A stretch of 64,000 nucleotides of DNA from [Clostridium] colinum (GTDB taxonomy: Bacteria; Bacillota; Clostridia; Lachnospirales; CAG-274), in contig NZ_OW712331.1 of NCBI RefSeq assembly GCF_940677205.1, forward strand, positions 1,612,001 to 1,676,000, given 5' to 3'. Made by a program: the position numbers and the translations under genes. Below are positions 55,475 through 63,702 of this stretch, piece by piece. The notes under the pieces were generated by a model, which saw nothing but the letters and a program-made list of their open reading frames with translations, ran no database searches and was not told where the DNA came from. Numbering within the stretch: position 1 is the first letter of the stretch; every line of letters starts with the position of its first letter.

Positions 55475-55607
55475 TATTTCGCCTCCCCATTTTTTGTTTA
55501 TAACTTTAGCTTTTACCACTATTTTTTATTTATACATATTTTTAAAAATTAGGTTAGACTTTTTTTAATTTTTACTATAAAATATATTTATATTAGGAGG
55601 TTAATAT

Positions 55608-56105
55608 ATGAATGATTTAGATTTTGATAAAATTTATAAAATATTAGAAGATTCTTTTGAACCATTTTTACACAGAGGATACAAAAGACAAAAACAACTT
55701 TTAAATAATGATAAATATCATATAATTAGCTATAAAGAAAATAACGAAATATTAGGGTTTTTAAGCTATTGGCAACTAGATAAAAATCTTTTATTTGTTG
55801 AGCATTTTGCAGTATGCCCTAAAATGAGAGGTTCTGGAATAGGAACAAAAATTTTTAATGATTTTTTAAAATTAGAAGGTGATAAATTTTTAGAGGTAGA
55901 ACCACCTCATACCCAAATAGACAAAAAAAGAATAAAATTATATGAAAGTTTTGGTTTTATATTTCATCAAAACTTATACTATCAACCTCCATATAATATA
56001 GGAGATGATAAAACAAGACTTCATATTATGTGTTCTAAAAAATTAGATGATGAAAATTTTAATAATCTAGTAAAAATTTTATATAAAACTGTTTATAATG
56101 TTTAA
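55608..56105 (+). CDS. GNAT-family N-acetyltransferase
   Basis: 165 residues. The GNAT core is seen in YKENNEILGFLSYW, LLFVEHFAVCPKMRGSGIGTKIFNDFL (acetyl-CoA loop RGSGIG at about 79-84) and KRIKLYESFGFIFHQN. It stands alone, transcribed away from the ger operon, with AGGAGG before the ATG. The substrate cannot be assigned. Confidence 0.8.
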   Translation: MNDLDFDKIYKILEDSFEPFLHRGYKRQKQLLNNDKYHIISYKENNEILGFLSYWQLDKNLLFVEHFAVCPKMRGSGIGTKIFNDFLKLEGDKFLEVEPPHTQIDKKRIKLYESFGFIFHQNLYYQPPYNIGDDKTRLHIMCSKKLDDENFNNLVKILYKTVYNV

Positions 56106-56131
56106 TACTTTATAAATATAAAACTATCTCA

Positions 56132-56248
56132 TACTAAAGATAAAATATTTTAGCGTAATATTTTCATTTTTATATTTTTTGCAAAAAGCTAAATTTATAG
56201 AAATTTTAGCTCTTGTACAAAAAAATTAACCTTTTTCATACACTACCT
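56132..56248 (-). repeat. Dispersed intergenic repeat, copy D (middle shortened, hairpin missing)
   Basis: On the minus strand: AGGTAGTGTATGAAAAAGGTTAATTTTTTTGTACAAGAGCTAAAATTTCTATAAATTTAGCTTTTTGCAAAA-type sequence, then AAAATATTTTATCTTTAGT. This parallels copy A over both ends. It fills most of the gap between the GNAT and clpC genes. Confidence 0.65.
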
Positions 56249-56250
56249 AA

Positions 56251-56283
56251 ATACCCTTAGTATTAAAACAATACTAAGGGTAT
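56251..56283. terminator. Bidirectional terminator between the GNAT gene and clpC
   Basis: ATACCCTTAGTATT and its complement with an AAAAC loop; it ends clpC on the minus strand and GNAT on the plus strand. Confidence 0.85.
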
Positions 56284-56298
56284 TTTTATAAATTTTAA

Positions 56299-58758
56299 TT
56301 AATTTTTATTAAATACAAACTCTTCTGTATAATCTACTGTTATACTATCACCACTTGCAAAATCTTCATCAAGATATTTTTCTGCAAAAGTATCTTCTAT
56401 GTTAGTTTGTATAGTTCTTCTAAGTGGTCTAGCTCCATAGCTATTGTCATATCCAAGCTCAACAAGCTTATCCATAGCTTTTTCTGTAAATGTTATTTCT
56501 ATATTTAAGTTATCTTTTATTCTTTGCTTAAGTTCATCTAACATTATTTTAGATATTTCTTTAACTTCATCTTTATTTAATGTATGGAATACTATAATAT
56601 CATCTATTCTATTTAAAAATTCTGGTTTAAATGTCTTTTTAACTTGCTCCATAACATTTTTTTTCATATCTTCATATTTTTTAACTTGTTCTTCAGAAGC
56701 AGTAAACCCTAGTTTTTTATTCTCTGTTATACTTCTAGCACCTACGTTAGATGTCATTATTATAACAGTATTTTTAAAATCTACTTTCCTACCTTGAGAA
56801 TCTGTTATATGCCCATCATCTAAAACTTGTAATAAAAGATTAAACACATCTGAATGAGCTTTTTCTATTTCATCAAATAAAACAACAGAATAAGGTTTTC
56901 TTCTTATTTTTTCACTTATTTGACCACCTTCATCATATCCAACATATCCAGGAGGAGACCCTATAAGTTTAGATACGCTATGTTTTTCCATAAACTCACT
57001 CATATCAACCCTTATCATAGAATCTTCATCACCAAATAATACTTCGCTTAATGTTTTGGATAGTTCTGTTTTACCTACTCCAGTAGGTCCTAAGAACAGA
57101 AATGAACCAATAGGTCTTTTAGGATTTTTTAACCCTACTCTTCCTCTTCTTATAGCTTTAGCTATAGATTTAACAGCCTCTTCTTGACCAATAACTCTTT
57201 TATGAAGTATACTCTCCATATTTTTTAGTCTTTGGCTTTCTTCTTCTTGCATTTTTTTAACTGGTATACCAGTCCAACCAGATATAATATCTGCTATTTC
57301 TTCTGGTGTTACCACTTGTGATTCATTTCCATTTTTATCTTTCCAACTATTTTTTTCTTCATCTAATTTAGTTCTTATTTCTTGTTCTTTTATTTTTATT
57401 TGGCTTGCTCTTTCATAGTTTTCTGTTTTTATAGCCTCTTCTTTTTCTTTAGATAAATCTATTAATTGCTCTTCTAATTTTTTAATTTCTGGTGGCATTG
57501 TAAATGTAGTTAATCTTACTTTAGATGAAGCTTCGTCTAATACGTCTATTGCTTTATCTGGTAAAAATCTGTCTGTTATATATCTACTAGATAATTTAAC
57601 GGCAGATATTATAGCATCATCTGTAATTTTTACACTATGATGTACTTCATATTTATCTCTTAAACATTTTAACATTTTAATAGCATCTTCTTCTGACGGT
57701 TCTTCAACTTTTACTGGTTGAAATCTTCTTTCTAAAGCCGCATCTTTTTCTATATGCTTTCTATATTCGTTTAAGGTAGTAGCTCCTATTATTTGTATTT
57801 CTCCTCTAGCAAGAGAAGGTTTTAAAATGTTAGAGGCATCTATTGCTCCTTCTGCACCACCTGCTCCTATTATAGTGTGTATTTCATCTATAAATAAAAT
57901 AATATTATTACTTTGTTTTACTTCTTTAATAATTTTTTTGATACGTTCTTCAAATTCACCACGATATTTAGACCCTGCAACAACAGATGCAATATCTAAA
58001 GATACTACTCTTTTATGTTTTAATATTTCTGGAACATCACCTTTTACAATTTTTTCGGCAAGACCTTCTACAATTGCCGTTTTACCTACTCCTGGTTCAC
58101 CTACAAGACAAGGGTTATTTTTTGTCCTTCTAGATAATATTTGTATAACTCTTTCTATTTCTACATTTCTTCCATCAATAGGGTCAAATTTATTTTCTGT
58201 TGCAAGGCTTGTAAAATCTCTACTATATTTATCTAAAGTTGGTGTATTATTGCTTTTATTACTATTTTTAGAGCTTCTATTTATAGGAGTACCCGTACTG
58301 TTTTCACCTTCTCCAAGCATAACTAATATATCATCATATAATGCCTGTGGGTTTACATTAAGATTTTGTAATATTTTTATAGCTATACTATCTCCATATA
58401 AAGCACTAGACTCTTTTATAAGTGCTATTAATATATGTTCTGTTCCTATATAATTTGTACTCATATTAATAGCTTCATCACAGCTTCTATTTAATATTCT
58501 TTTCATTCGTGGTGTAAAAGCATCTGAAGATATATTGCCTTTTAAACTAGATTGACCAACAAGATTTATTATTTCATTTTTAACATTGTCATAATTTACA
58601 TTTTTCATTTCCAATGCTTTAGAGGCAATGCTATTTTTAACATAAACTAAACCAAGTAATAAATGTTCTGTTCCTATATAGTTATGCCCAAAATCTGAAG
58701 CACTTTTTCCTGCATAGTTTATTACATCTTCTGCTTTTTGTGTAAATTTTAATTGCAT
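56299..58758 (-). CDS. clpC: ATP-dependent Clp protease ATPase subunit ClpC
   Basis: 819-residue Hsp100 unfoldase that feeds ClpP. Two Clp-N repeats (about 5-145) are followed by the first AAA+ module (GEPGVGKTAIVEG at about 222-234; FIDEIHTIIGAG). The middle domain holds a UVR-type motif (EEAIKTENYERASQIKIKEQEI, about 435-456). The second AAA+ module has FLGPTGVGKTELSKT, LFDEIEKAHSDVFN and a C-terminal D2 small domain (SYGARPLRRTIQ). The middle domain and length say ClpC, not ClpA, B or E. In Firmicutes McsB-phosphoarginine-tagged proteins are its substrates, which fits the operon. Confidence 0.96.
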   Translation of the reverse strand: MQLKFTQKAEDVINYAGKSASDFGHNYIGTEHLLLGLVYVKNSIASKALEMKNVNYDNVKNEIINLVGQSSLKGNISSDAFTPRMKRILNRSCDEAINMSTNYIGTEHILIALIKESSALYGDSIAIKILQNLNVNPQALYDDILVMLGEGENSTGTPINRSSKNSNKSNNTPTLDKYSRDFTSLATENKFDPIDGRNVEIERVIQILSRRTKNNPCLVGEPGVGKTAIVEGLAEKIVKGDVPEILKHKRVVSLDIASVVAGSKYRGEFEERIKKIIKEVKQSNNIILFIDEIHTIIGAGGAEGAIDASNILKPSLARGEIQIIGATTLNEYRKHIEKDAALERRFQPVKVEEPSEEDAIKMLKCLRDKYEVHHSVKITDDAIISAVKLSSRYITDRFLPDKAIDVLDEASSKVRLTTFTMPPEIKKLEEQLIDLSKEKEEAIKTENYERASQIKIKEQEIRTKLDEEKNSWKDKNGNESQVVTPEEIADIISGWTGIPVKKMQEEESQRLKNMESILHKRVIGQEEAVKSIAKAIRRGRVGLKNPKRPIGSFLFLGPTGVGKTELSKTLSEVLFGDEDSMIRVDMSEFMEKHSVSKLIGSPPGYVGYDEGGQISEKIRRKPYSVVLFDEIEKAHSDVFNLLLQVLDDGHITDSQGRKVDFKNTVIIMTSNVGARSITENKKLGFTASEEQVKKYEDMKKNVMEQVKKTFKPEFLNRIDDIIVFHTLNKDEVKEISKIMLDELKQRIKDNLNIEITFTEKAMDKLVELGYDNSYGARPLRRTIQTNIEDTFAEKYLDEDFASGDSITVDYTEEFVFNKN

Positions 58759-58769
58759 ATAAAACCCTC

Positions 58770-59792
58770 CTATTTATTAAATACTTCATTAAGATATTTT
58801 GCTCTGTATATTTTTATATCTTCTTTTTCGTTTATTTTATATCTATCTATAATATTAGCAGATTGTATGTTCATCATAACATTATAAATATTTACATCGC
58901 ATAGATTATTATCTATTATACCAATATCTAAACCAAGCCATATATTAGATAAATGTTCCATAGCTTCTTCAAACTTTATTTGTTTACAATATTTTATTAT
59001 ACCATAAGAACGAGAGATTTTATCTTCTATATTTATATTTTTATCACTTTTTAAACTTTCTCTTAGACTATTTTCTCTTTCTACTATTTGTAGAGTTATA
59101 TTTTGTAAATCTTTTAATATTTGTTTTTCTGTTTTTCCAAGAGTTATTTGGTTAGATATTTGATATATAGCACCAAAGGCTTTACTACCTTCTCCGTGCA
59201 TACCCCTTAAGGTCATACCAAATTTAGCTATATTTTGTGCAATAGATTGAATATATCCATATTTTTCCAACATAGGTATATGCAACATAAAAGACCCTCT
59301 AAGTCCTGTTCCTAAATTAGTGATACAAGATGTAAGATAGCCATATTGTTTGTCAAAGGCATAAGATAATGTTTCTTCAAGAAGATTATCTATCCTATTT
59401 GCCTCTTCAAAACATTTTTCTATATTATAGCCACTATTTATAGCTTGTATTCTTATATGGTCTTCTTCGTTTATCATAATATTAATATTTTTATTTTTTT
59501 CTAATATTATAGCTTTTGGTTTATTACTTTCCAAAAAATTATTACTTACAATATATTTTTCTAACATTGTATATTGTTTTACTTTATCAAGATTATCAAA
59601 ATCTATCTTCTCAAAATAGTTTTTTGTACTTAATCTATCATTAAATATTGCTCTATTTATATTTTCAATCATTTCTTTAGATTGTTCTTCATTTATAGCA
59701 TAATAAAAAGGATAATCTTTAAGATTTCTTGCAAGACGAACTCTGCTTGATATAATAATGTTATCATCAATCTTTTCTTCATACCAAAACAT
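58770..59792 (-). CDS. mcsB: Protein arginine kinase McsB
   Basis: 340 residues, phosphagen-kinase fold. IISSRVRLARNLKDYPF is the N-terminal ATP-binding Arg block. The catalytic loop TSCITNLGTGLRGSFMLH holds Cys156, and LRGMHGEGSKAFGAIYQISNQ follows. It phosphorylates arginines on misfolded proteins and tags them for ClpC-ClpP. It needs McsA as activator. The start ATG overlaps the mcsA stop (TAATG) behind GAGGTGAG. Confidence 0.95.
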   Translation of the reverse strand: MFWYEEKIDDNIIISSRVRLARNLKDYPFYYAINEEQSKEMIENINRAIFNDRLSTKNYFEKIDFDNLDKVKQYTMLEKYIVSNNFLESNKPKAIILEKNKNINIMINEEDHIRIQAINSGYNIEKCFEEANRIDNLLEETLSYAFDKQYGYLTSCITNLGTGLRGSFMLHIPMLEKYGYIQSIAQNIAKFGMTLRGMHGEGSKAFGAIYQISNQITLGKTEKQILKDLQNITLQIVERENSLRESLKSDKNINIEDKISRSYGIIKYCKQIKFEEAMEHLSNIWLGLDIGIIDNNLCDVNIYNVMMNIQSANIIDRYKINEKEDIKIYRAKYLNEVFNK

Positions 59793-60274
59793 TAAAGCTC
59801 ACCTCTTTCAATTTCTTTTATTTTATCTCTAATCTTTATAGCTTCTTCATAATTTTCTTTTTCTACAGCAATATTTAGCTTTTGCTTTAATAATTTTATA
59901 GTATCTACACTAGGTTTATAGGTTTCTAAATTTTTAGGATTTTTACCTATATGGACATTTTTTTCTTGTATGTTATTAAGCATAATATCTATTTTATCCC
60001 TAAAAACATTATAACAATTACTGCAACCTACTTTTCCAGTATTTTTTAATTTTTCAAAAGTATTGCCACATACGTTACACCTATAGTTTTTTTCATATTC
60101 ATCTGCAAAAATGTTGCTAGAAAAAAAACTATTAAAAAAATTATCTATAAAGTTGTTATTATTTTTAATTTTATTAAAACAATAGTCGCATAAATTGTAA
60201 TCTACTTTTAAACCATTTATATTTTGGGTATACTTAATAGTAGCATTATTATTTTTACATTTTTCACAAAGCAT
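59792..60274 (-). CDS. mcsA: McsA, activator of the McsB arginine kinase
   Basis: 160 residues. Two zinc modules: LCEKCKNNNATIKY…LCDYC at 2-33, and CNVCGNTFEKLKNTGKVGCSNC at about 65-86. A C-terminal UVR motif (about 130-160, EKENYEEAIKIRDKIKEIE) follows. Zinc-bound McsA activates McsB. First gene of mcsA-mcsB-clpC. In Bacillus ctsR comes first; here it is absent and a CIRCE-like site precedes the gene. AAAGGGGGA before the ATG. Confidence 0.94.
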   Translation of the reverse strand: MLCEKCKNNNATIKYTQNINGLKVDYNLCDYCFNKIKNNNNFIDNFFNSFFSSNIFADEYEKNYRCNVCGNTFEKLKNTGKVGCSNCYNVFRDKIDIMLNNIQEKNVHIGKNPKNLETYKPSVDTIKLLKQKLNIAVEKENYEEAIKIRDKIKEIERGEL

Positions 60275-60313
60275 AAAAATCCCCCTTTAATACTATAAAT
60301 TTATTACTATTAT

Positions 60314-60352
60314 ATAATATCATTATTAGCCACTTTTGTCAATGAGTGCTAA
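60314..60352 (-). promoter_or_regulatory. mcsA-mcsB-clpC promoter overlapping a CIRCE-like operator
   Basis: Minus strand: TTGACA (60342-60337), 17 bases, TATTAT (60319-60314). The -35 lies in a 27-base element (60352-60326) with the CIRCE layout 9-N9-9. The left arm TTAGCACTC is perfect; the right arm AGTGGCTAA matches GAGTGCTAA at 5 of 9. CIRCE is the HrcA operator of groE and dnaK operons. No tandem GGTCAAA heptads of a CtsR site were found here. Confidence 0.65.
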
Positions 60353-60484
60353 GAACTTTTTTAAAAAAATCTAACATACAATATTTATATGGCTTATAAA
60401 ACTATTAAAATTGCTTTTATTTATCATATTAAGATTTAAAACCTTTATTAAAAAATATTATATGTTAGTTATTGTTTTATTAAT

Positions 60485-60640
60485 CTAAACCAATTTTTTC
60501 ATACATTTTATACATTTTTTATTTTTTATGTTATTAAGTGTGTTACATCGTTTACATATATTAACTAAATTTAAGCCATTTTTATTTTTACGTATTTTTA
60601 AAGTATAAGTAAAGTTTTCATCTTTCATATTATTATTCAT
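60485..60640 (-). CDS. Small zinc-ribbon-like protein, 51 residues
   Basis: Short gene with a strong AAGGAG 7 bases before the ATG, lying 11 bases after the zinc-ribbon gene at 60652-61062 and so part of that operon. The product ends in CKRCNTLNNIKNKKCIKC, two CxxC pairs spaced like a rubredoxin-type zinc knuckle (Cys29, Cys32, Cys43, Cys46), and is very basic. No function known. Nucleic-acid or protein binding is likely from charge and metal site. Confidence 0.68.
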   Translation of the reverse strand: MNNNMKDENFTYTLKIRKNKNGLNLVNICKRCNTLNNIKNKKCIKCMKKLV

Positions 60641-60651
60641 ATATTATCTCC

Positions 60652-61062
60652 TTATAAAGCCCTACCACAATTTAAACAAAATTTATTGTTAATATCATTT
60701 TTTTGCCCACAAGCTCTACATATTCTACATTCTTCTACACTAGATAATTTAGAAGGTATATCTTTTATATATGTATCTGAAGCTTTACTTATGTTTTTAT
60801 TTTCTTCTATTTTTTGTTTAGTCTCTAATATTTGTTTTTCTATATCAAGTATTTGTTTATACTTTTCATCAAAAAATTCACCAATATTACCACCATAAGA
60901 ATATATTTCATATACTTTTTTTCCTATATCAATATAAATATTTTTTAATTTTTCTTCTTGTGATGATAATTGCATAGAAAGTTTAGTATTTTTTATTATA
61001 TCTTTAGAACTTTTTATCATATTTTTTCCTATTTTATTAACCATATACTTTAATTTTTCCAT
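60652..61062 (-). CDS. Coiled-coil protein with C-terminal zinc ribbon
   Basis: 136 residues. A long helical region (about 5-95, rich in Lys and Glu; QEEKLKNIYIDIGKKVYEI and KQILDIEKQILETKQKIEENK) is followed by CRICRACGQKNDINNKFCLNCGRAL, a double CxxC zinc ribbon. Similar zinc-ribbon coiled-coil proteins are common in Clostridia and uncharacterised. It is the fourth gene of the nfeD-floA-GGDEF group (26 bases after the cyclase). Confidence 0.75.
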   Translation of the reverse strand: MEKLKYMVNKIGKNMIKSSKDIIKNTKLSMQLSSQEEKLKNIYIDIGKKVYEIYSYGGNIGEFFDEKYKQILDIEKQILETKQKIEENKNISKASDTYIKDIPSKLSSVEECRICRACGQKNDINNKFCLNCGRAL

Positions 61063-61088
61063 AATACCACTCTTTCATTAAATAAATA

Positions 61089-62189
61089 TTAATTTAGTAC
61101 GACACAATTTTTTGTAGATGATTTACCTTTATAAAGGTTTATATCCGCATTTTTTAAAACTTTATCTATTTTATCATTTTCATTATTAAATTCTGCTAAT
61201 CCTATTGTCATAGTAACTTTTATAGATTCATCATTATAATTTAAACAATATTCTCTTACATCATCTAAAATACTTTCACAAATTTTATTTGATGATAATA
61301 TATTATCTTTTATTAAAATTAAAAATTCTTCTCCGCCCCATCTACAAACTTTTATATTGTACTTTTTGCTATTGTTTATTAATATATCAGCTATTGCTTT
61401 TAATATTATATCACCACAATCGTGACCATAGGTGTCATTTATTCTCTTAAAATTATCTATATCACAAATACCAATAGAAAAAACTTTGTTATCATATTTA
61501 AATTGTTCTATTTGCCTCTTAATCTTTTCATTCATACCTCTTCTATTGTAAATACCTGTTAATGTATCTATATTTACAATATTTTTTAATATCTTATTTT
61601 TACATTGCAAGTCTTCTTGTATATCTCTCATTTCTGATAAAAAGCCATATGTAAGAAAAGAAAATAAAAAACTTGCTGATACTGTATTAAATGTATACAA
61701 AACTTCACTTAAATACATAAATTCTTGTTGAAAGGTAGCAATTCTAGAACCTGCATATATTTTAGAAACTTGATAAATAATAAATGTCAAGCCAACTATT
61801 ATATGTCCATATATTTCTTTTCTTAATACATTTATTGTAACAAAATATATAGCTGGTATCATACATAATGGATAAACATAAAATCCCCCTTGCCACCCAA
61901 TAAAGTATATACATAATAACATATGTAAACAAACTTCAAAAAAAGTTATAATTGTAGCCAAAGTTATACTGTCCTTATTGTAGTTAAGATAAATAGTTAA
62001 ACTTAAATATAAAATAACACTAAATATATTAAAAATACCTAAAATTTTTATATTATCTGCAAAAAATAAAATGCTAAATAATAAATGTAATATCATAGCC
62101 AATATAACACATATTCTAAAAAAATATAAAAATGTAACTTTTAGCTTTTTATTTTTCTTAATTCTATTCATTCCTATAAACCTTCTCAT
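61089..62189 (-). CDS. Membrane-anchored GGDEF-domain diguanylate cyclase
   Basis: 366 residues. The N-terminal half (about 20-190) has about six hydrophobic helices as a membrane sensor. The C-terminal GGDEF domain (about 205-366) has VNIDTLTGIYNRRGMNEKI, SIGICDIDNFKRINDTYGHDCGD and the active-site loop RWGGEEFLIL. It should make c-di-GMP from GTP. The product-inhibition I-site RxxD normally five residues ahead of the loop is missing. The start may instead be the ATG six codons downstream; ribosome binding sites are similar. It sits 17 bases after floA. Confidence 0.88.
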   Translation of the reverse strand: MRRFIGMNRIKKNKKLKVTFLYFFRICVILAMILHLLFSILFFADNIKILGIFNIFSVILYLSLTIYLNYNKDSITLATIITFFEVCLHMLLCIYFIGWQGGFYVYPLCMIPAIYFVTINVLRKEIYGHIIVGLTFIIYQVSKIYAGSRIATFQQEFMYLSEVLYTFNTVSASFLFSFLTYGFLSEMRDIQEDLQCKNKILKNIVNIDTLTGIYNRRGMNEKIKRQIEQFKYDNKVFSIGICDIDNFKRINDTYGHDCGDIILKAIADILINNSKKYNIKVCRWGGEEFLILIKDNILSSNKICESILDDVREYCLNYNDESIKVTMTIGLAEFNNENDKIDKVLKNADINLYKGKSSTKNCVVLN

Positions 62190-62206
62190 TTTCTCTTTAT
62201 TTTATG

Positions 62207-63181
62207 TTAGTTATTTTTATTACTACCTTTAACCCCAACCTCAAAATTCATATTACTAATGCTCTCTTTTAAAGATATATCTGCTTTAGTTTTTTCTATG
62301 TTGTAATAATCAATAATACCTAAATTACCCTTTCTTAATGCTTCTGCAATAGCATTTGGCACAAGGGCTTCTGATTCTACAACTTTAGCTTTCATTTCTT
62401 GTTCCATAGCAATAGCTAAAGCTCTTCTTTCTTCTGCTTTTGCTTGAGCTATTTTTTTATCTGCTTCTGCTTGTTCTATTTGCAAATGAGCACCTATATT
62501 TCTACCTATATCTATATCTGCAATATCTATTGATAATATTTCAAAAGCTGTTCCAGAATCTAGCCCTTTACTTAATACTACTTGAGATATTCTATCTGGA
62601 TTTTCTAACACTTCTTTATGGCTTTTTGCCGAACCAACAGTGGTAACTATACCCTCTCCAACACGTGCTACAATAGTTTCTTCTCCTGCTCCGCCTACAA
62701 GTCTTGTAAGATTGGCTCTAACAGTAACTCTAGCAATTACTTTAACTTCTATCCCGTCTACTGCAACAGCCGATATCCAAGGAGTTTCTATAATTTTAGG
62801 ATTTACACTCATTCTAACTGCTTCAAAAACATCTCTACCTGCTAAGTCTATTGCTGCTGCTTTTTCAAAAGAAAGCTCTAGATTAGCTCTATGAGCTGCT
62901 ATTAATGCATCTACCACATTATCAACTTTACCTCCGGCTAATAAATGTGATTCTAATTGGTTTGTATTTATATCTAAGCTAGCTTTTGTCCCTTTTATTA
63001 AAGGTTTTATAATTCTATCTGGTCGTACTCTTCTAAGCCTCATACCTATTAAAGAGAATATACTAACTTTAACACCTGCTGCATAAGCCGATATCCAAAG
63101 GCCAACAGGTATAAAACTAAGTGTTATAACAATTACTATAAATACTATAAAAAATAGTATAGAAAAAAATACAAATTGCAT
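62207..63181 (-). CDS. floA: Flotillin-like protein FloA
   Basis: 324 residues. An N-terminal membrane hairpin (about 3-30) precedes a SPFH-type domain (about 35-200, [61 protein letters not shown]). A long Ala/Glu-rich coiled coil follows (about 225-275, [34 protein letters not shown]). FloA (YqfA) organises functional membrane microdomains. It follows nfeD by 12 bases, the usual order (yqeZ/nfeD-floA). AGGAGG before ATG. Confidence 0.94.
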   Translation of the reverse strand: MQFVFFSILFFIVFIVIVITLSFIPVGLWISAYAAGVKVSIFSLIGMRLRRVRPDRIIKPLIKGTKASLDINTNQLESHLLAGGKVDNVVDALIAAHRANLELSFEKAAAIDLAGRDVFEAVRMSVNPKIIETPWISAVAVDGIEVKVIARVTVRANLTRLVGGAGEETIVARVGEGIVTTVGSAKSHKEVLENPDRISQVVLSKGLDSGTAFEILSIDIADIDIGRNIGAHLQIEQAEADKKIAQAKAEERRALAIAMEQEMKAKVVESEALVPNAIAEALRKGNLGIIDYYNIEKTKADISLKESISNMNFEVGVKGSNKNN

Positions 63182-63193
63182 ATTATTACCTCC

Positions 63194-63667
63194 TTAGTTA
63201 GTATTTACTAATTTAACATAAAGCTTATTATTTTCAAATTTTGTTATTTTTATTAAAGAGTTACTTTTTATATATCCTTCATCTGACAAAACTTCTAAAA
63301 CTATTCCATTAAATTCGGCATTTCCAAATGGCCTAAGGTCTGTTTTACAAATGCCTTCTTTACCTACAAATTGTTCCATATTTCCTATATCTTTTTTATC
63401 TTTTAATAGTACATCTGATAAAATAAATTTAGAATATATTTGAGTATTTTTTAATTTTTTTATTATAAAAGCTAAAAATATTGTAATTAAAAATATTTCT
63501 AATAAAACTATTATAAACCCAAAATTTATTGTAAAAATAGTTATGCCCCAAGATAAAATCATTAAAATAATACCTATTATACCAAATATACCAAATCCTG
63601 GTGCTAATAGCTCAAAAATTAAAGATACTAAACCAATTATCGTTAATATAAAAACAAGTGTTCCCAT
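63194..63667 (-). CDS. NfeD-like membrane protein
   Basis: 157 residues, short NfeD form without the ClpP-like protease part. Three to four membrane helices (about 3-72) are followed by a soluble OB-fold (about 95-157) with the NfeD signature GKEGICKTDLRPFGNAEFNGIVLEV. NfeD proteins pair with flotillins at the membrane, as here with FloA. Start behind AAGGAGG. It starts about 35 bases after ychF and may share its transcript. Confidence 0.88.
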   Translation of the reverse strand: MGTLVFILTIIGLVSLIFELLAPGFGIFGIIGIILMILSWGITIFTINFGFIIVLLEIFLITIFLAFIIKKLKNTQIYSKFILSDVLLKDKKDIGNMEQFVGKEGICKTDLRPFGNAEFNGIVLEVLSDEGYIKSNSLIKITKFENNKLYVKLVNTN

Positions 63668-63702
63668 AGGATATACCTCCTTGTTAGACTGTTTTAAAAG
63701 TT

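Noticed and set aside
53960-55519. GTG start of gerA at 55519
   Set aside because: No ribosome binding site there, whereas GGGGAGG lies just before the TTG at 55474.
57827-58453. 208-codon plus-strand open frame opposite clpC
   Set aside because: It mirrors the highly conserved minus-strand clpC frame, has no ribosome binding site and a low-complexity Ile/Ser/Leu product; a typical shadow frame.
60314-60352. CtsR operator (GGTCAAA tandem repeat) before mcsA
   Set aside because: Only one partial GTCAA is visible, as part of the -35; the arms fit CIRCE instead.
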